A stretch of DNA of 64,000 nt from NCBI RefSeq assembly GCF_900101095.1, contig NZ_FNFM01000006.1:124001-188000 (forward strand). The letters are read 5' to 3'. The translations under genes were made by a program, and so were the position numbers. Shown one piece after another: positions 7,016 to 15,708 of the stretch. Position 1 is the first letter of the stretch. The number at the start of each line of letters is the position of its first letter. Below the pieces are notes generated by a model. The model was not told where the DNA came from, searched no databases, and was given only the letters and a program-made list of their open reading frames with translations. The DNA is from Actinopolyspora mzabensis. GTDB lineage: Bacteria; Actinomycetota; Actinomycetes; Mycobacteriales; Pseudonocardiaceae.

Positions 7016-8850
7016 ATCCGTGGGCTCTCGGCGGTGTGGTGCTGATCGCCGTCGGCACGTTCGGGCTGGCGGTGTGGGGATCGCGCGGTGCCCGCACCAC
7101 CTCGGACTTCCTGCTGGCCAGACGTATGGTCGGTGTGGAGCGGAACGCCGCCGCCATCGCGGGTGAGTACCTCTCCGCCGCGTCGTTCCTCGGAATCGCC
7201 GGGCTGCTGCTCAAGGACGGCATCGAGGCGCTCTGGTACCCCATCGGCTACACGGCGGGCTATCTGCTGCTGCTCCTGTTCGTGGCCGCACCGCTGCGTC
7301 GTTCCGGTGCCTACACCCTCCCGGACTTCGCGCAGGTCAGGTTGGACTCCGGGCGCGTGCGCACCCTCGCCACCGTGTTGGTGGTGCTCATCGGCTGGCT
7401 GTACCTGGTGCCGCAGCTGCAGGCGGCGGGCGTGACTCTGGCGACGGTCACCGGTATCTCCTACGCGGGCGGCATCGTGCTGGTGGCGATCGTGGTGCTC
7501 ACCGGGGTGCTCAGCGGCGGGATGCACGTGGTGACCCTGGTGCAGGCGTTCCAGTACGGCGTCAAGCTCTTCGCGATAGCGGTGCCCGTCTTCGTGTTGT
7601 TCTTCGTTTTCCTCGGGGACGACGCGCAGCACCGACGTGGGCTGGACCAACCCACCTCGCCGGTGTTCGAGCGGGCCACCACCGTCCACATCGAAACGGA
7701 CGTGCGGTTGCGCGTCACCAGCCCGGTGTGGGTGAAGGTGCTGTCCGGCCCCGGTCCGGAGCGGCTCAGCGGGCCGGTGCGGCAGGACGAGCCGACCGGC
7801 GGGACGGTGTATCTCGCTCCCGGGATGCACTCGGTGAGCGCGGATTCCGAGTTGCGGTTTCCCGCGGGCAGCACGGTTCCGGTGGTCGACGACGCGGAGC
7901 CGAACAACCGCGCCTGGCTGTCGCCGCAGGACGGTGACTCCTACGAGCTCTTCGAGACCTATTCGCTGATCCTGTCGACCTTCCTGGGGACGATGGGGTT
8001 GCCCCACGTGCTGGTGCGGTTCTACACCAACCCCACGGGGCGAAGCGCCCGGCGCACCACGCTGGTGGTGCTGGGCCTGTTGGGGTTGTTCTACCTGTTC
8101 CCGACCGTGCTGGGCGTGCTTTCCCGGTTCTACGTGCCGCAGCTGCTGGTGAGCGGGGAAACCGACGCCGCGGTGCTGCTGCTCCCGACGGCGATGCTGC
8201 AGGGATGGCCGGGGGAGCTGGTGGGAGCGATCACCGCGGCGGGCGCCTTCGCGGCTTTCCTGTCCACCTCCTCCGGGCTGGTGATGAGCGTGTCCGGGGT
8301 GCTGTTCACCGACCTGTTGCCGGGCAAGCTCTCCAACTTCAGGCTCGTGGCGCTGGGGTCGTGCATCCTGCCCGCCGCGCTGGCCGTGATCGCCATCGGC
8401 CGCGACATCTCGCAGAGTGTCGGATTGGCTTTCGCCATGGCCGCTTCCACGTTCTTCCCGCTGCTGGTGCTCGGTATCTGGTGGCGCGGGCTCACCGCGG
8501 TCGGCGCGACGAGCGGTCTGGTCGTGGGCGGCGGTCTCGTGCTGCTGGCGGTGTTCCTCGGCGCGTTCCTCGGCGACGGCTACGGGTGGTGGTCCGCTGT
8601 GCTGCTGCAGCCCGCCGCGTTCACCGTTCCGCTGGCCTTCGCGGTGACGGTGCTGGTGAGCAAGCTGACCGCTCGAAGGGTTCCCGAGAACACCGGTCGC
8701 GTCATGCTGCGCATGCACACCCCCGACCGCCTCGGATTCACGCGGGACCGCTCGGCCGAGCACCACGCCGCCGAGCAGGACAGCCCCGCGACCGTCCCGA
8801 GCCGCTCCAACGGTCGTCACCGCCTCAGGCGCGGCAGGCGTCGCCGTTGA
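7012..8850 (+). CDS. Sodium/solute symporter (SSS family, cation acetate symporter-like)
   Basis: This 612-residue transporter begins at the GTG overlapping the preceding stop. It has about 13 membrane helices with SSS features: SDFLLARRMVG after the first helix, AGEYLSAASFLGIAGL and SGGMHVVTLVQAFQY. It most resembles the ActP/MctP-type carriers of short monocarboxylates. A soluble stretch of roughly 100 residues (about 203-310, beta-rich and polar, DDAQHRRG to DGDSYELF) interrupts the middle of the membrane domain and is absent from classical ActP. The C-terminal tail is basic. Control by the adjacent two-component system is likely. Confidence 0.88.
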   Translation: MNPWALGGVVLIAVGTFGLAVWGSRGARTTSDFLLARRMVGVERNAAAIAGEYLSAASFLGIAGLLLKDGIEALWYPIGYTAGYLLLLLFVAAPLRRSGAYTLPDFAQVRLDSGRVRTLATVLVVLIGWLYLVPQLQAAGVTLATVTGISYAGGIVLVAIVVLTGVLSGGMHVVTLVQAFQYGVKLFAIAVPVFVLFFVFLGDDAQHRRGLDQPTSPVFERATTVHIETDVRLRVTSPVWVKVLSGPGPERLSGPVRQDEPTGGTVYLAPGMHSVSADSELRFPAGSTVPVVDDAEPNNRAWLSPQDGDSYELFETYSLILSTFLGTMGLPHVLVRFYTNPTGRSARRTTLVVLGLLGLFYLFPTVLGVLSRFYVPQLLVSGETDAAVLLLPTAMLQGWPGELVGAITAAGAFAAFLSTSSGLVMSVSGVLFTDLLPGKLSNFRLVALGSCILPAALAVIAIGRDISQSVGLAFAMAASTFFPLLVLGIWWRGLTAVGATSGLVVGGGLVLLAVFLGAFLGDGYGWWSAVLLQPAAFTVPLAFAVTVLVSKLTARRVPENTGRVMLRMHTPDRLGFTRDRSAEHHAAEQDSPATVPSRSNGRHRLRRGRRRR

Positions 8851-8856
8851 GCACGA

Positions 8857-8873
8857 CACCCCGCCGCGGCGGG
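8857..8873 (+). terminator. Possible terminator hairpin
   Basis: The perfect palindrome CCCGCCGCGGCGGG lies just after the symporter stop. It is short and has no T-run. Confidence 0.35.
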
Positions 8874-8925
8874 CAAACAGGTGAAAACTGGCCGGACTCT
8901 CCCCGAGGTGGGCAATCATGGTCCC

Positions 8926-9633
8926 ATGACGACGACACTGATCACCGGAGCGAACAAGGGGCTGGGGTTCGAGACCGCCCGTCGGCTGGTTGATGCCGGG
9001 CACACCGTCTACCTCGGCAGCAGGGATCCGGAGCGCGGTCGAACGGCCGCCGAGCGGCTGGGCGCCAGGTCACTCGCCCTCGACGTCACCGACGACGAGT
9101 CCGTCGCGGCGGCGGCGAAGACCGTGGAGGCAGGCGGCGGGCTGGACGTGCTGGTCAACAATGCCGGCGCCGAGGGGCGCACCCCGGAGGGAAACGTGAT
9201 CCCCGCCGCCGAGGTCACCGCCGGGATGATGCGCGGGCTGTTCGAGACCAACGTGTTCGGCATCGTGCGGGTGACCAACGCGTTCCTGCCGTTGCTGCGA
9301 CGTTCCGCCGCCCCCGTGGTGGTCAACCTCAGCAGCGGACTGGCCTCCCTGGAGCGGATGGCCACCCCCGGCACACCGGCTCACGCGTATCCGGGCATCG
9401 CCTATCCCGCCTCGAAGACCGCCGTCAACATGATCACCGTGCAGTACGCGAAGCAGTTGCCGGCGATGCGGATCAACGCGGTCGACCCCGGTTACACCGC
9501 GACCGATCTGAACCACAACACGGGCTCCCTGACCGTCGAACAGGGCGCCGAGGTCATCGTCCGCATGGCGCGGATCGGTGCTGACGGGCCGAGCGGTGGC
9601 TACTTCGATGCCGAGGGGCCCCTGCCCTGGTGA
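8926..9633 (+). CDS. Short-chain dehydrogenase/reductase
   Basis: This 235-residue SDR has the TGANKGLG nucleotide-binding turn at its N-terminus, the NNAG motif, catalytic Ser in NLSSGLASLE and YPASK (Tyr/Lys of the active site). Residues after the second strand (GSRDPERGR) suggest NADP preference. Classical SDRs oxidise or reduce alcohols and ketones; the substrate is unknown. ATG 8926 is used because the motif begins five residues later. Confidence 0.88.
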   Translation: MTTTLITGANKGLGFETARRLVDAGHTVYLGSRDPERGRTAAERLGARSLALDVTDDESVAAAAKTVEAGGGLDVLVNNAGAEGRTPEGNVIPAAEVTAGMMRGLFETNVFGIVRVTNAFLPLLRRSAAPVVVNLSSGLASLERMATPGTPAHAYPGIAYPASKTAVNMITVQYAKQLPAMRINAVDPGYTATDLNHNTGSLTVEQGAEVIVRMARIGADGPSGGYFDAEGPLPW

Positions 9634-9680
9634 TGCCCGGCCGGTTATCCACGAGACCGGAAGGCTGGCAGTATCGGGGT

Positions 9681-10034
9681 GTGACTACACCGATGCACGG
9701 CCGCGTCCCCGAGGTGGCCCCCGAGGAACTGCCGACGCAGCTGCCCGAGGGTGCGCTGCTGGATGTGCGGGAGAACGATGAGTGGTCCGCCGGGCACGCC
9801 CCGGACGCGGTGCACATTCCGATGAACGAGATCCCGCAGCGGCTGGACGAGATCCCCGACGCCGAGCGGCTCTACGTGATCTGCCGCTCGGGTGGGCGCT
9901 CCTCCAAGGTCACCGCCTACCTGAACGCCAGCGGCTGGGACGCGGTGAACGTCCAGCGGGGGATGAACGGCTGGTCCGCTCTCGGTCGCCCGCTGGTGGC
10001 CGAGGAGCCGAATACGGAACCATACGTGCTGTGA
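9681..10034 (+). CDS. Rhodanese-like sulfurtransferase (single domain)
   Basis: About 117 residues forming one rhodanese domain: LLDVRENDEWSAGHAPDAVHIPM, then active-site Cys in VICRSGGRSSK, then GMNGWSALG. The CRSGGRS loop is a catalytically competent six-residue type. Single-domain proteins of this kind move sulfane sulfur in the cytosol. GTG 9681 is preferred; ATG 9693 is an alternative. The stop overlaps the next start (GTGA). Confidence 0.87.
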   Translation: MTTPMHGRVPEVAPEELPTQLPEGALLDVRENDEWSAGHAPDAVHIPMNEIPQRLDEIPDAERLYVICRSGGRSSKVTAYLNASGWDAVNVQRGMNGWSALGRPLVAEEPNTEPYVL

Positions 10035-10948
10035 GGAGCTACCCACCGGCATCCGGCCCCCCGATGGAGTGGACGGCCACCCCACCGGGCGGCCCCCGGC
10101 AGCCACGCCGCCCGCCCCGCAGGCGGCCCTACACCGGCCCGCCGTCCTACCCGGCACCGCCGCGTTGGGGTTTCCCGCCGCTAGCGTGGCGCTGGCCGCT
10201 GGCACTTCCCACGAACGGACGTGCCGATCCGGCCGAACGGGTCGCCTCGCTGTCGGTCACCACGGTCGCCACGCTCTGGATCACGGCAGTGCTGGGCAGT
10301 GCCGCGGCGGCTGCCGAGCTCTGGCGGTACGTGCTGCTGCTGCGCAGCACGAGCGGTGCGCTGGACGGGACGGTGCTGGCGGTCTCGGACGCGCTCGTGG
10401 CGACCGCGGGGATCATGACCTGGTTGTTCGGGGCGCTCGGCGGTGTCTTCGGGGTGCTGTGGGCACTGCGGGCCCGGGAATACGCGCATCAGCGCGCCGA
10501 ACTGCGCCCGGCGCGACGGGCCTGGCAGGTGGTGGCCGGATTCCTCGTGCCCGGGCTCAACCTGTTCGTGCCCGGATCGGTGCTGGCCGAACTGGAGCAC
10601 GCCACGCTGCGCGGCATCGGCGAGGCGGACGGGCGGGTGCGTCCCGCTCCGTCGCGGATGGTGAAGCTGTGGTGGGGCGGTTGGTGCCTGAGTCTGCTGC
10701 TGGGCTGGACCACCCTGCTCTGGGGGCTGCGGGACAGCGCGCAGGCGCTGGCCGACGGGGTGCTGCTGCACGCCGGATCCGACCTGGCGCTGACCGGAGT
10801 GGTGGTGCTGTCGATACTGGTGATCAAGCGGTTCAACCGGCTGTTGCTGCCGCCGGACCCGACGACCTCCCGGCCCATGCGGGTGGGGCGGGTGACCGGC
10901 GCCCCGGAACCCCCACGCGCTCCCCGACCCCCGCACGCGGTGCGCTGA
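10031..10948 (+). CDS. DUF4328-type membrane protein
   Basis: A roughly 305-residue protein translated from a GTG overlapping the rhodanese stop. A proline/arginine-rich N-terminus (about 60 residues) precedes five or so membrane helices. The alternation of short loops and the segment FLVPGLNLFVPGSVLAELEHA match actinomycete DUF4328 proteins. The C-terminal tail is proline-rich. Function is unknown. Confidence 0.75.
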   Translation: MRSYPPASGPPMEWTATPPGGPRQPRRPPRRRPYTGPPSYPAPPRWGFPPLAWRWPLALPTNGRADPAERVASLSVTTVATLWITAVLGSAAAAAELWRYVLLLRSTSGALDGTVLAVSDALVATAGIMTWLFGALGGVFGVLWALRAREYAHQRAELRPARRAWQVVAGFLVPGLNLFVPGSVLAELEHATLRGIGEADGRVRPAPSRMVKLWWGGWCLSLLLGWTTLLWGLRDSAQALADGVLLHAGSDLALTGVVVLSILVIKRFNRLLLPPDPTTSRPMRVGRVTGAPEPPRAPRPPHAVR

Positions 10949-11078
10949 GCGGTGCCGAACCGTCCTCCGTGGGACCGCGCGCCGGTGGATGTGTCGGTGC
11001 CGTCGCGCGGGAAGCCGGATGTGACACAGTGCGTACCCGAGCACAGCAAGTCCAGACAAGCACTACCGGGAGACAGAC

Positions 11079-12041
11079 TTGAGCGAACGCACCGAAGCAC
11101 AACAACGTCCCGATGCCGAGATACCGGTGGTCGGTCGCAGGCAGCCGTGTCCGTGCGGCTCCGGCAAGCGCTACAAGGCGTGCCACGGCGCCTCCGGCGG
11201 CCAGAGCAAGATCAAGGTGACCAGGCCGTTCGAGGGGATCGCGGCCGAGTGCGAACTGGTCGCGCTGCGCGAGTTCGTGCCCTCGGCGACGGCGGTGCTG
11301 CCCCGCACCTCCGGCGAGCGCGAGATCGAACTGGCCACTGTGCTGCCGATGGCCGCGGCGGCCCTGGTGCGCACCGACGGCAAGGCGTTCGTCGGGCTGC
11401 AGGTGCAGACCAAGTCCGGTGACATCAGCAGGGATCTGGCCCGTGCCGTGGAGTGGGCGGAGACCGCCGAGCCCGGCAACTCGCTGTCCGCGATCGGCCC
11501 GGAGGACGCGCCGGAGGGCACGGTGCCCAACCGGCTGCAGGACCTGATGGACACCGAGGCGCAGCTGGACGTGCGGATACACGAGGACTTCTCGTGGTGG
11601 ATGCCGGAAGGCGTGGAGGCTTCGGGCGAGGTCGCCATGTCGCTGGAGCGGGCCAACGCCGCGATCATGCCCACCCGCAAGTTGGAGACCGAGGGCGTGC
11701 ACGCCGCCTACTGGGTGGACGCGACCGACCGTGCCCATCTGCGCTGGGTGCGTCCCGAACCCGAGGAGAAGCTGATCTCGGCGATGGCCCGGTTGTCGGC
11801 ACGCGGTGAGCTGGCGCTGGACGAGGACAGTCGTTACGCGGGCTCGTTCCGGGCGCACGGCCTGTTGGTGCCGGTGTGGGACCTGGACCGCGAGAAGCAC
11901 CACCGGGAGTGGGAGGAACCCGCGGCCGCACTGGGGCAGCGGCTGGACGAGGCGCTGGCCTCGCTGGACGAGCAGGGCTTGGACGCGGCCGAGCGTCGTG
12001 CCCGGGACGGGCTGCGCGGGCGGCAGATCACCATTCGTTAG
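11079..12041 (+). CDS. SEC-C motif protein (DUF5926 family)
   Basis: A 320-residue protein starting at TTG (GGGAG upstream). Residues ~24-38 hold a SEC-C zinc motif CPCGSGKRYKACHG, like the C-terminal zinc clamp of SecA. The rest is a conserved actinobacterial domain (DUF5926) with no obvious catalytic signature. SEC-C motifs bind zinc and often ribosomes or partner proteins, and a role in protein handling is only suggested. The 111-bp element A2 follows its stop. Confidence 0.8.
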   Translation: MSERTEAQQRPDAEIPVVGRRQPCPCGSGKRYKACHGASGGQSKIKVTRPFEGIAAECELVALREFVPSATAVLPRTSGEREIELATVLPMAAAALVRTDGKAFVGLQVQTKSGDISRDLARAVEWAETAEPGNSLSAIGPEDAPEGTVPNRLQDLMDTEAQLDVRIHEDFSWWMPEGVEASGEVAMSLERANAAIMPTRKLETEGVHAAYWVDATDRAHLRWVRPEPEEKLISAMARLSARGELALDEDSRYAGSFRAHGLLVPVWDLDREKHHREWEEPAAALGQRLDEALASLDEQGLDAAERRARDGLRGRQITIR

Positions 12042-12079
12042 TGCCGCCGGGGTGGCCCGGTCTGCTCGGGTGGTCGCTT

Positions 12080-12190
12080 GGCGGAACCTCGCGCACGGCT
12101 CTCGCTGCGGGGAGGCCCGACATCGGGTAGCGACCTACACAACGTCGGGCCTTCCTCGCGAGAGCCGCACGCGAGAACCCGCGGCGGTGC
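12080..12190 (+). repeat. 111-bp structured 3'-UTR element, copy A2
   Basis: Starts 38 bp after the SEC-C protein stop. Outer stem CTCGCGCACGGCTCTCGC pairs with GCGAGAGCCGCACGCGAG apart from a CA/CA step; the inner stem is GGCCCGAC/GTCGGGCC; the apical hairpin is GTAG-CGAC-CTAC. Confidence 0.87.
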
Positions 12191-12208
12191 GAGCTGCGTG
12201 AGTGGTGT

Positions 12209-12243
12209 AAGCGGCTGGCGCCGCTTGGCGTAGCTCGGTTTTT
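12209..12243 (+). terminator. Intrinsic terminator behind element A2
   Basis: Stem AAGCGGC/GCCGCTT is followed within 11 bases by a run of five T, the only copy of the repeat family here with a classical T-tailed terminator behind it. Confidence 0.65.
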
Positions 12244-12269
12244 CGGTCCGGTCGGGACTTCGGTTGCGG

Positions 12270-12464
12270 GACCGTGCGTGTCGCAGCGCGGGTGTCTCGA
12301 GCGCGTGAGGCGGATGCATTGCGAGGCCGGGCCGCCTCGCCGCGTAGGTCGCTACTCAAGAGCGGCCCAACGCGGCGAGGCGCCGCCTCACGTGCCGGCT
12401 ACCCGACCACCGTGCCAGAGCGACCGGTACGGCAAAGCAGCGAGAGCCCGCGAGAGGTTCCGCC
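12270..12464 (-). repeat. ~195-bp composite 3'-UTR element, copy B1
   Basis: Read on the minus strand it starts GGCGGAACCTCTCGC 47 bp after the ferritin stop. It aligns along its whole length with the plus-strand copy at 41295-41490 and shares the first ~25 bases and the GAGTAGCGACCTAC hairpin with the 111-bp family. It and A2 fill the 470-bp convergent gap. Confidence 0.8.
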
Positions 12465-12511
12465 ACACGACCAGCTACGACGAGCGAGCCGACACAGTGC
12501 TTCGCGGGGTC

Positions 12512-13072
12512 TCAGACGGCGCCGCCTGCGGCCTCGGGCGCGGAGGAGTCCGCACCCTCCTCGCCCACCTGCTCCCGGGTGAGGAAGTTCTCCACCTCGA
12601 AGAGGTTGCCGTTCGCGCGGTCGACCACGGTCAGCAGGGTGGACATCTGCGAGACCTCCTCGACCTGTTCCTTGAGGAACCACTGCATGAACTGCTCGCC
12701 GATGTAGTCGTCCTCGGCACGCGCGGTCCTGGCCAGCAGCTCGATCTCGCGGGTGACCTCGCGCTCCTGTTCCAGCGCCAGAGCGACGAGTTCGCGTGCC
12801 TCGTTGAACTCGTTGCGTACCTCGTCGACCGCCGGAATGTGCACGGAAATGTCGTTGTCCATCAGGAACTGCACGATCATCATGCCGTGATTGCGCTCTT
12901 CCAGCGCCTGCTTGTAGAAGTGCGCGGCGAGGCGGGGAAGATCGGATTTGTCGAACCACACGGCGAGTGCGATGTACTGTTGCGAGGCATTGAACTCGCT
13001 GCGCACCTGCTTCTGCAGCAGCTCGTGGAACTTGGATTCGTGTTCTTCCGGTTTGGCCGCCTTCAAAGTCAT
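12512..13072 (-). CDS. Ferritin
   Basis: A 186-residue non-haem ferritin. Four helices carry the ferroxidase ligands: Glu in LQKQVRSEFNASQQY, the EERNHGMMI helix, and QFMQWFLKEQVEEV. The shell oxidises Fe(II) with oxygen and stores ferric mineral. The C-terminus is a short acidic/alanine tail. Iron-box-like repeats immediately upstream suggest iron-dependent control. Confidence 0.93.
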   Translation of the reverse strand: MTLKAAKPEEHESKFHELLQKQVRSEFNASQQYIALAVWFDKSDLPRLAAHFYKQALEERNHGMMIVQFLMDNDISVHIPAVDEVRNEFNEARELVALALEQEREVTREIELLARTARAEDDYIGEQFMQWFLKEQVEEVSQMSTLLTVVDRANGNLFEVENFLTREQVGEEGADSSAPEAAGGAV

Positions 13073-13118
13073 ACCACGAATGTACGCCTTTTGGTTCGCG
13101 GCGTTTTTATCAGGGTTT

Positions 13119-13213
13119 CCTCAAAAAAGTTCGCCTGTCCTCAAAAAAGTTTGGCTTTCCTCAAAAAGGTGAGCCTCAGCGAATTGAGGTTAACCTCAGC
13201 GAAGTGACCCGTG
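13119..13213 (-). promoter_or_regulatory. Tandem iron-box-like operators upstream of ferritin
   Basis: CCTCA(A) half-sites start at 13119, 13139 and 13159, exactly 20 bp apart, then at 13174 and 13194, again 20 bp apart. The last pair forms the palindrome TGAGGTTAACCTCA (13185-13198). Read on the minus strand, TGAGGCTCACCTT is close to a DtxR/IdeR half-palindrome. Mycobacterial bfrB is activated through tandem IdeR boxes, so a similar arrangement is inferred. Confidence 0.6.
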
Positions 13214-13285
13214 TCGCAGAAAGCGATGCCGTCCCGAGTCTGGCACGGATGATCCACCGCCCGGTACGGCCCCGGGCGGCAGCCG

Positions 13286-14770
13286 TCACGAGAGCCATCC
13301 CCTGCCGGCCAGCTCGGCGTGGAACGCCTCGTAGCTCTCGGCGAGCCGCGCCACCTCCCCGGGAACCGGTTCCACCGACTCCGCTTCCGGTGTCATGGCC
13401 GCGGCGGCCGTCCCCAGATCCGGGTGGAGCGTCCCGCAGGCCGCGAGCAGCGCCGCCCCCAGCGGCGTACCGGCCCGGGGCACTCGCAGTACCGGTTCGC
13501 CGAGCACCGAGGCGCGGATCCGGCACCAGGTGAGGCTGCGAGCTCCACCTCCGGCCGTGCGGATCGGTCCGGTCACGGGGGCGCCGAGTGAGTCGAGCCG
13601 GCGCAGCGCCAGTTTCTCGCAGAACGCCACGCCTTCCAGCCGCGCGCGGTGCAGCTCCACCTCGTCGCCGGGCTCGCCCGAGAGAAAACCACGTGCTCGT
13701 TCGTCGGAGAACGGGAAACGCTCCCCCTGCCTGCGCAGCGGGTAGCACAGCACTCCTGCCGGGCCACGTGCCGCTGCCGCGCGGTCCAGCTCGGCCAGCT
13801 CGTCGGTCACGTCGGCCAGGGCCTCACCGCCGGTGTTCGACGCCCCACCCGGCAACCAGCCGCCTTCGGGGTGCCGGTGGCTGTAGATCACGCCGGTCGG
13901 GTCGTGCACCAGTTCCGCCGAGACCGCCTTGAGTACCAGGGTGGTTCCGAGGACGGTGACCACCCGCCCTGTGTCGACCGCCCCCGCGGCGAGCTGCCCG
14001 GCACAACCGTCCGTCATCCCCGACCGCACCTCGCAGCCCGCCGGCAGCCCGGTCTCGGCGGCGGCCCGACCGGAGACCACGCCCAGCGGCCGTGCGGGCG
14101 CCACCACGTCGGGCAGCCGCGCCGGCTCGACGCCGACCGAGTCCAGCGCCTCGTGCACCCACTGGCGGCGCAGCGGGTCGTAGCCGCTCTTCAGCGCGTG
14201 GCTGCTGTCGGTGGCCACCGGATGCCCCACCAGCCGTTCGGCTATCAGGTCCGGGGTGTGCAGCAGCCGGGATCCGGGGTCCTCGGTGCGTTCCGCCAGC
14301 AGCGCCAGGTGTGCGAGCCCCGAGGTGGGGGACGGGGTGATTCCGATGTCGTCCCACCGTCCCGCTCCGGCACGCCTGGCCAGCGCGGCGTGCTCGGCGC
14401 CGCGACGGTCGTCGTACATGATCGCCGGTGCCACCGGTTCCGTCGCGCTGTTCACGGCCGTGACGGTGCCCGAGGTGGCGCAGACGGCCAGCGCCGTGAT
14501 CGCGCGGCTCCGGTCACCGAGTTCGGCGGTGCAGCGGGCCAGCGTGTCGCGCACGGCGGGCCACCAGCTCCGCGCGTCCTGTTCGGCGGAACCGTCGGCA
14601 CCGTGCACCGGCCGTGGCAGGGCGGTGGCAGCTGTCGCCGCGAGTTCGCCACCGCCGTCGCGTATCTCGACGCGCACCTCGGCCGTGGCGATGTCCACCC
14701 CCGCGACCAGCGGTTCGGTGCCTCCGGTGTGGCGTACTGCCGTTTCGGTGCCCAAGGTCGTGTCCTTCAC
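13286..14770 (-). CDS. FGGY-family carbohydrate kinase (ribulokinase/xylulokinase-like)
   Basis: This 494-residue kinase has two actin-like lobes: the N-terminal phosphate loop VAGVDIATAEVRV, catalytic region YDDRR, SGMTDGCAGQLAAGAVDTG, then VTVLGTTLVLK and the late AGGGARS ATP-site loop. FGGY enzymes phosphorylate ketopentoses, polyols or gluconate in the cytosol. Substrate cannot be read directly; GAGVDIA-like starts and the TLVLK motif favour D-ribulose/xylulose types. ATG overlaps the stop of the HAD gene (ATGA), so the two are co-translated. Confidence 0.85.
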   Translation of the reverse strand: MKDTTLGTETAVRHTGGTEPLVAGVDIATAEVRVEIRDGGGELAATAATALPRPVHGADGSAEQDARSWWPAVRDTLARCTAELGDRSRAITALAVCATSGTVTAVNSATEPVAPAIMYDDRRGAEHAALARRAGAGRWDDIGITPSPTSGLAHLALLAERTEDPGSRLLHTPDLIAERLVGHPVATDSSHALKSGYDPLRRQWVHEALDSVGVEPARLPDVVAPARPLGVVSGRAAAETGLPAGCEVRSGMTDGCAGQLAAGAVDTGRVVTVLGTTLVLKAVSAELVHDPTGVIYSHRHPEGGWLPGGASNTGGEALADVTDELAELDRAAAARGPAGVLCYPLRRQGERFPFSDERARGFLSGEPGDEVELHRARLEGVAFCEKLALRRLDSLGAPVTGPIRTAGGGARSLTWCRIRASVLGEPVLRVPRAGTPLGAALLAACGTLHPDLGTAAAAMTPEAESVEPVPGEVARLAESYEAFHAELAGRGWLS

Positions 14771-15456
14771 ATCCGTTCCAGTGCCGCCGGGAGCTCGTCG
14801 AGTGAGCCGATCACGGCGTCCGGTTCGGCCAGCTGTTCCGGCGTGGGGTGGGGAGGGGCCTCGCCGCGCGTGATCCAGACGCTGCGCAGCCCGACCCGTT
14901 TCGCGCCGCGCACGTCGGTGTCCAGCCGGTTGCCGACGTGCACGGTCCCGGCGGCGGAGACACCGGCGCGGTCCATGGCGTACCGGAAGATCGCCGGGTC
15001 CGGCTTCTCCGCGCCCACTGTCTCCGAGATGGCCCAGACGTCGATGTGCTCGGCGATCCCGTCGCGGCGCAGTGCCTCCACCACCAGTTCTCGTTGGTTG
15101 GCCACTATGGCCAGTCGGTAGGTGCCGGCGAGGGTGCGCACGGTGGGCAGCACTTCCGGGTAGAGGGCGCTCGGGGGGTATTCCCAGTAGCTCTCGGCCA
15201 GCTCGGACAGTCGCTTCCGGTGGTTCGGGGTGAGGAAGTGCTCCGCGATCGCGGTGCGCAGCGACCCCGCCTGGCGTTGTCGCTGTTCGTCGTAGACCCG
15301 CTGGAACGTCTCGCGTTCGATCTCGGATCCGGCGAGTTCGCGGGTGGCCCGCAGCAGCGCGTCGCGGTAGACCGCGTCGTCGTAGATCGGCCCACCCACG
15401 TCGAGCAGCACCAGTTCGGTGGGGGCGGGCCGATGGGCGTTGTCTTCGCTGGTCAT
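14767..15456 (-). CDS. HAD-like hydrolase with altered motif I
   Basis: A 229-residue HAD protein with cap domain (ERETFQRVYDEQ region), motif II AIVANQR, motif III Lys in GAEKPDP and motif IV GNRLDTDVRGA. Motif I reads LVLLDVGGPIYDD, so the usual second aspartate (acid/base) of DxD is glycine. That could mean a changed mechanism or lost phosphatase activity. ATG 15456 is chosen; the long frame upstream is probably non-coding. It is translationally coupled to the FGGY kinase and may remove stray sugar phosphates. Confidence 0.82.
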   Translation of the reverse strand: MTSEDNAHRPAPTELVLLDVGGPIYDDAVYRDALLRATRELAGSEIERETFQRVYDEQRQRQAGSLRTAIAEHFLTPNHRKRLSELAESYWEYPPSALYPEVLPTVRTLAGTYRLAIVANQRELVVEALRRDGIAEHIDVWAISETVGAEKPDPAIFRYAMDRAGVSAAGTVHVGNRLDTDVRGAKRVGLRSVWITRGEAPPHPTPEQLAEPDAVIGSLDELPAALERM

Positions 15457-15668
15457 TGGCTCTCGTCGCGTGTTCGGGACCGTGTTGGTCGGGACGGTGG
15501 GTCGCTCACCAGGATCGCGCATCGGCCCTCCATCCCGGTGTGCTGAGCCGAGCGGCGCGTGTGACGGAGTACGCCACACGCGCCGCCTCGGGGTGAACGG
15601 GGCGTTCCGGAGGTGCTTGCCCGTGACCGTTCGGAACGCCCCCGACGCCACGCGGCGTCGGCTTCGAG

Positions 15669-15700
15669 CCGGGCCCTTCGCCGCGCGGCGAAGGGCCCGG
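15669..15700 (-). terminator. Terminator after permease gene
   Basis: A perfect 32-bp palindrome (arms CCGGGCCCTTCGCCGC) lies 8 bp past the permease stop on the minus strand. The rest of 15457-15708 shows no gene and probably holds the promoter of the HAD-kinase pair. Confidence 0.75.
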
Positions 15701-15708
15701 ACGGTGGG

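Noticed and set aside
12270-12464. Open frames across the repeat elements as small genes
   Set aside because: The same frames recur wherever the repeats lie, start at arbitrary codons and lack ribosome sites; they follow from low stop frequency in GC-rich inverted repeats.
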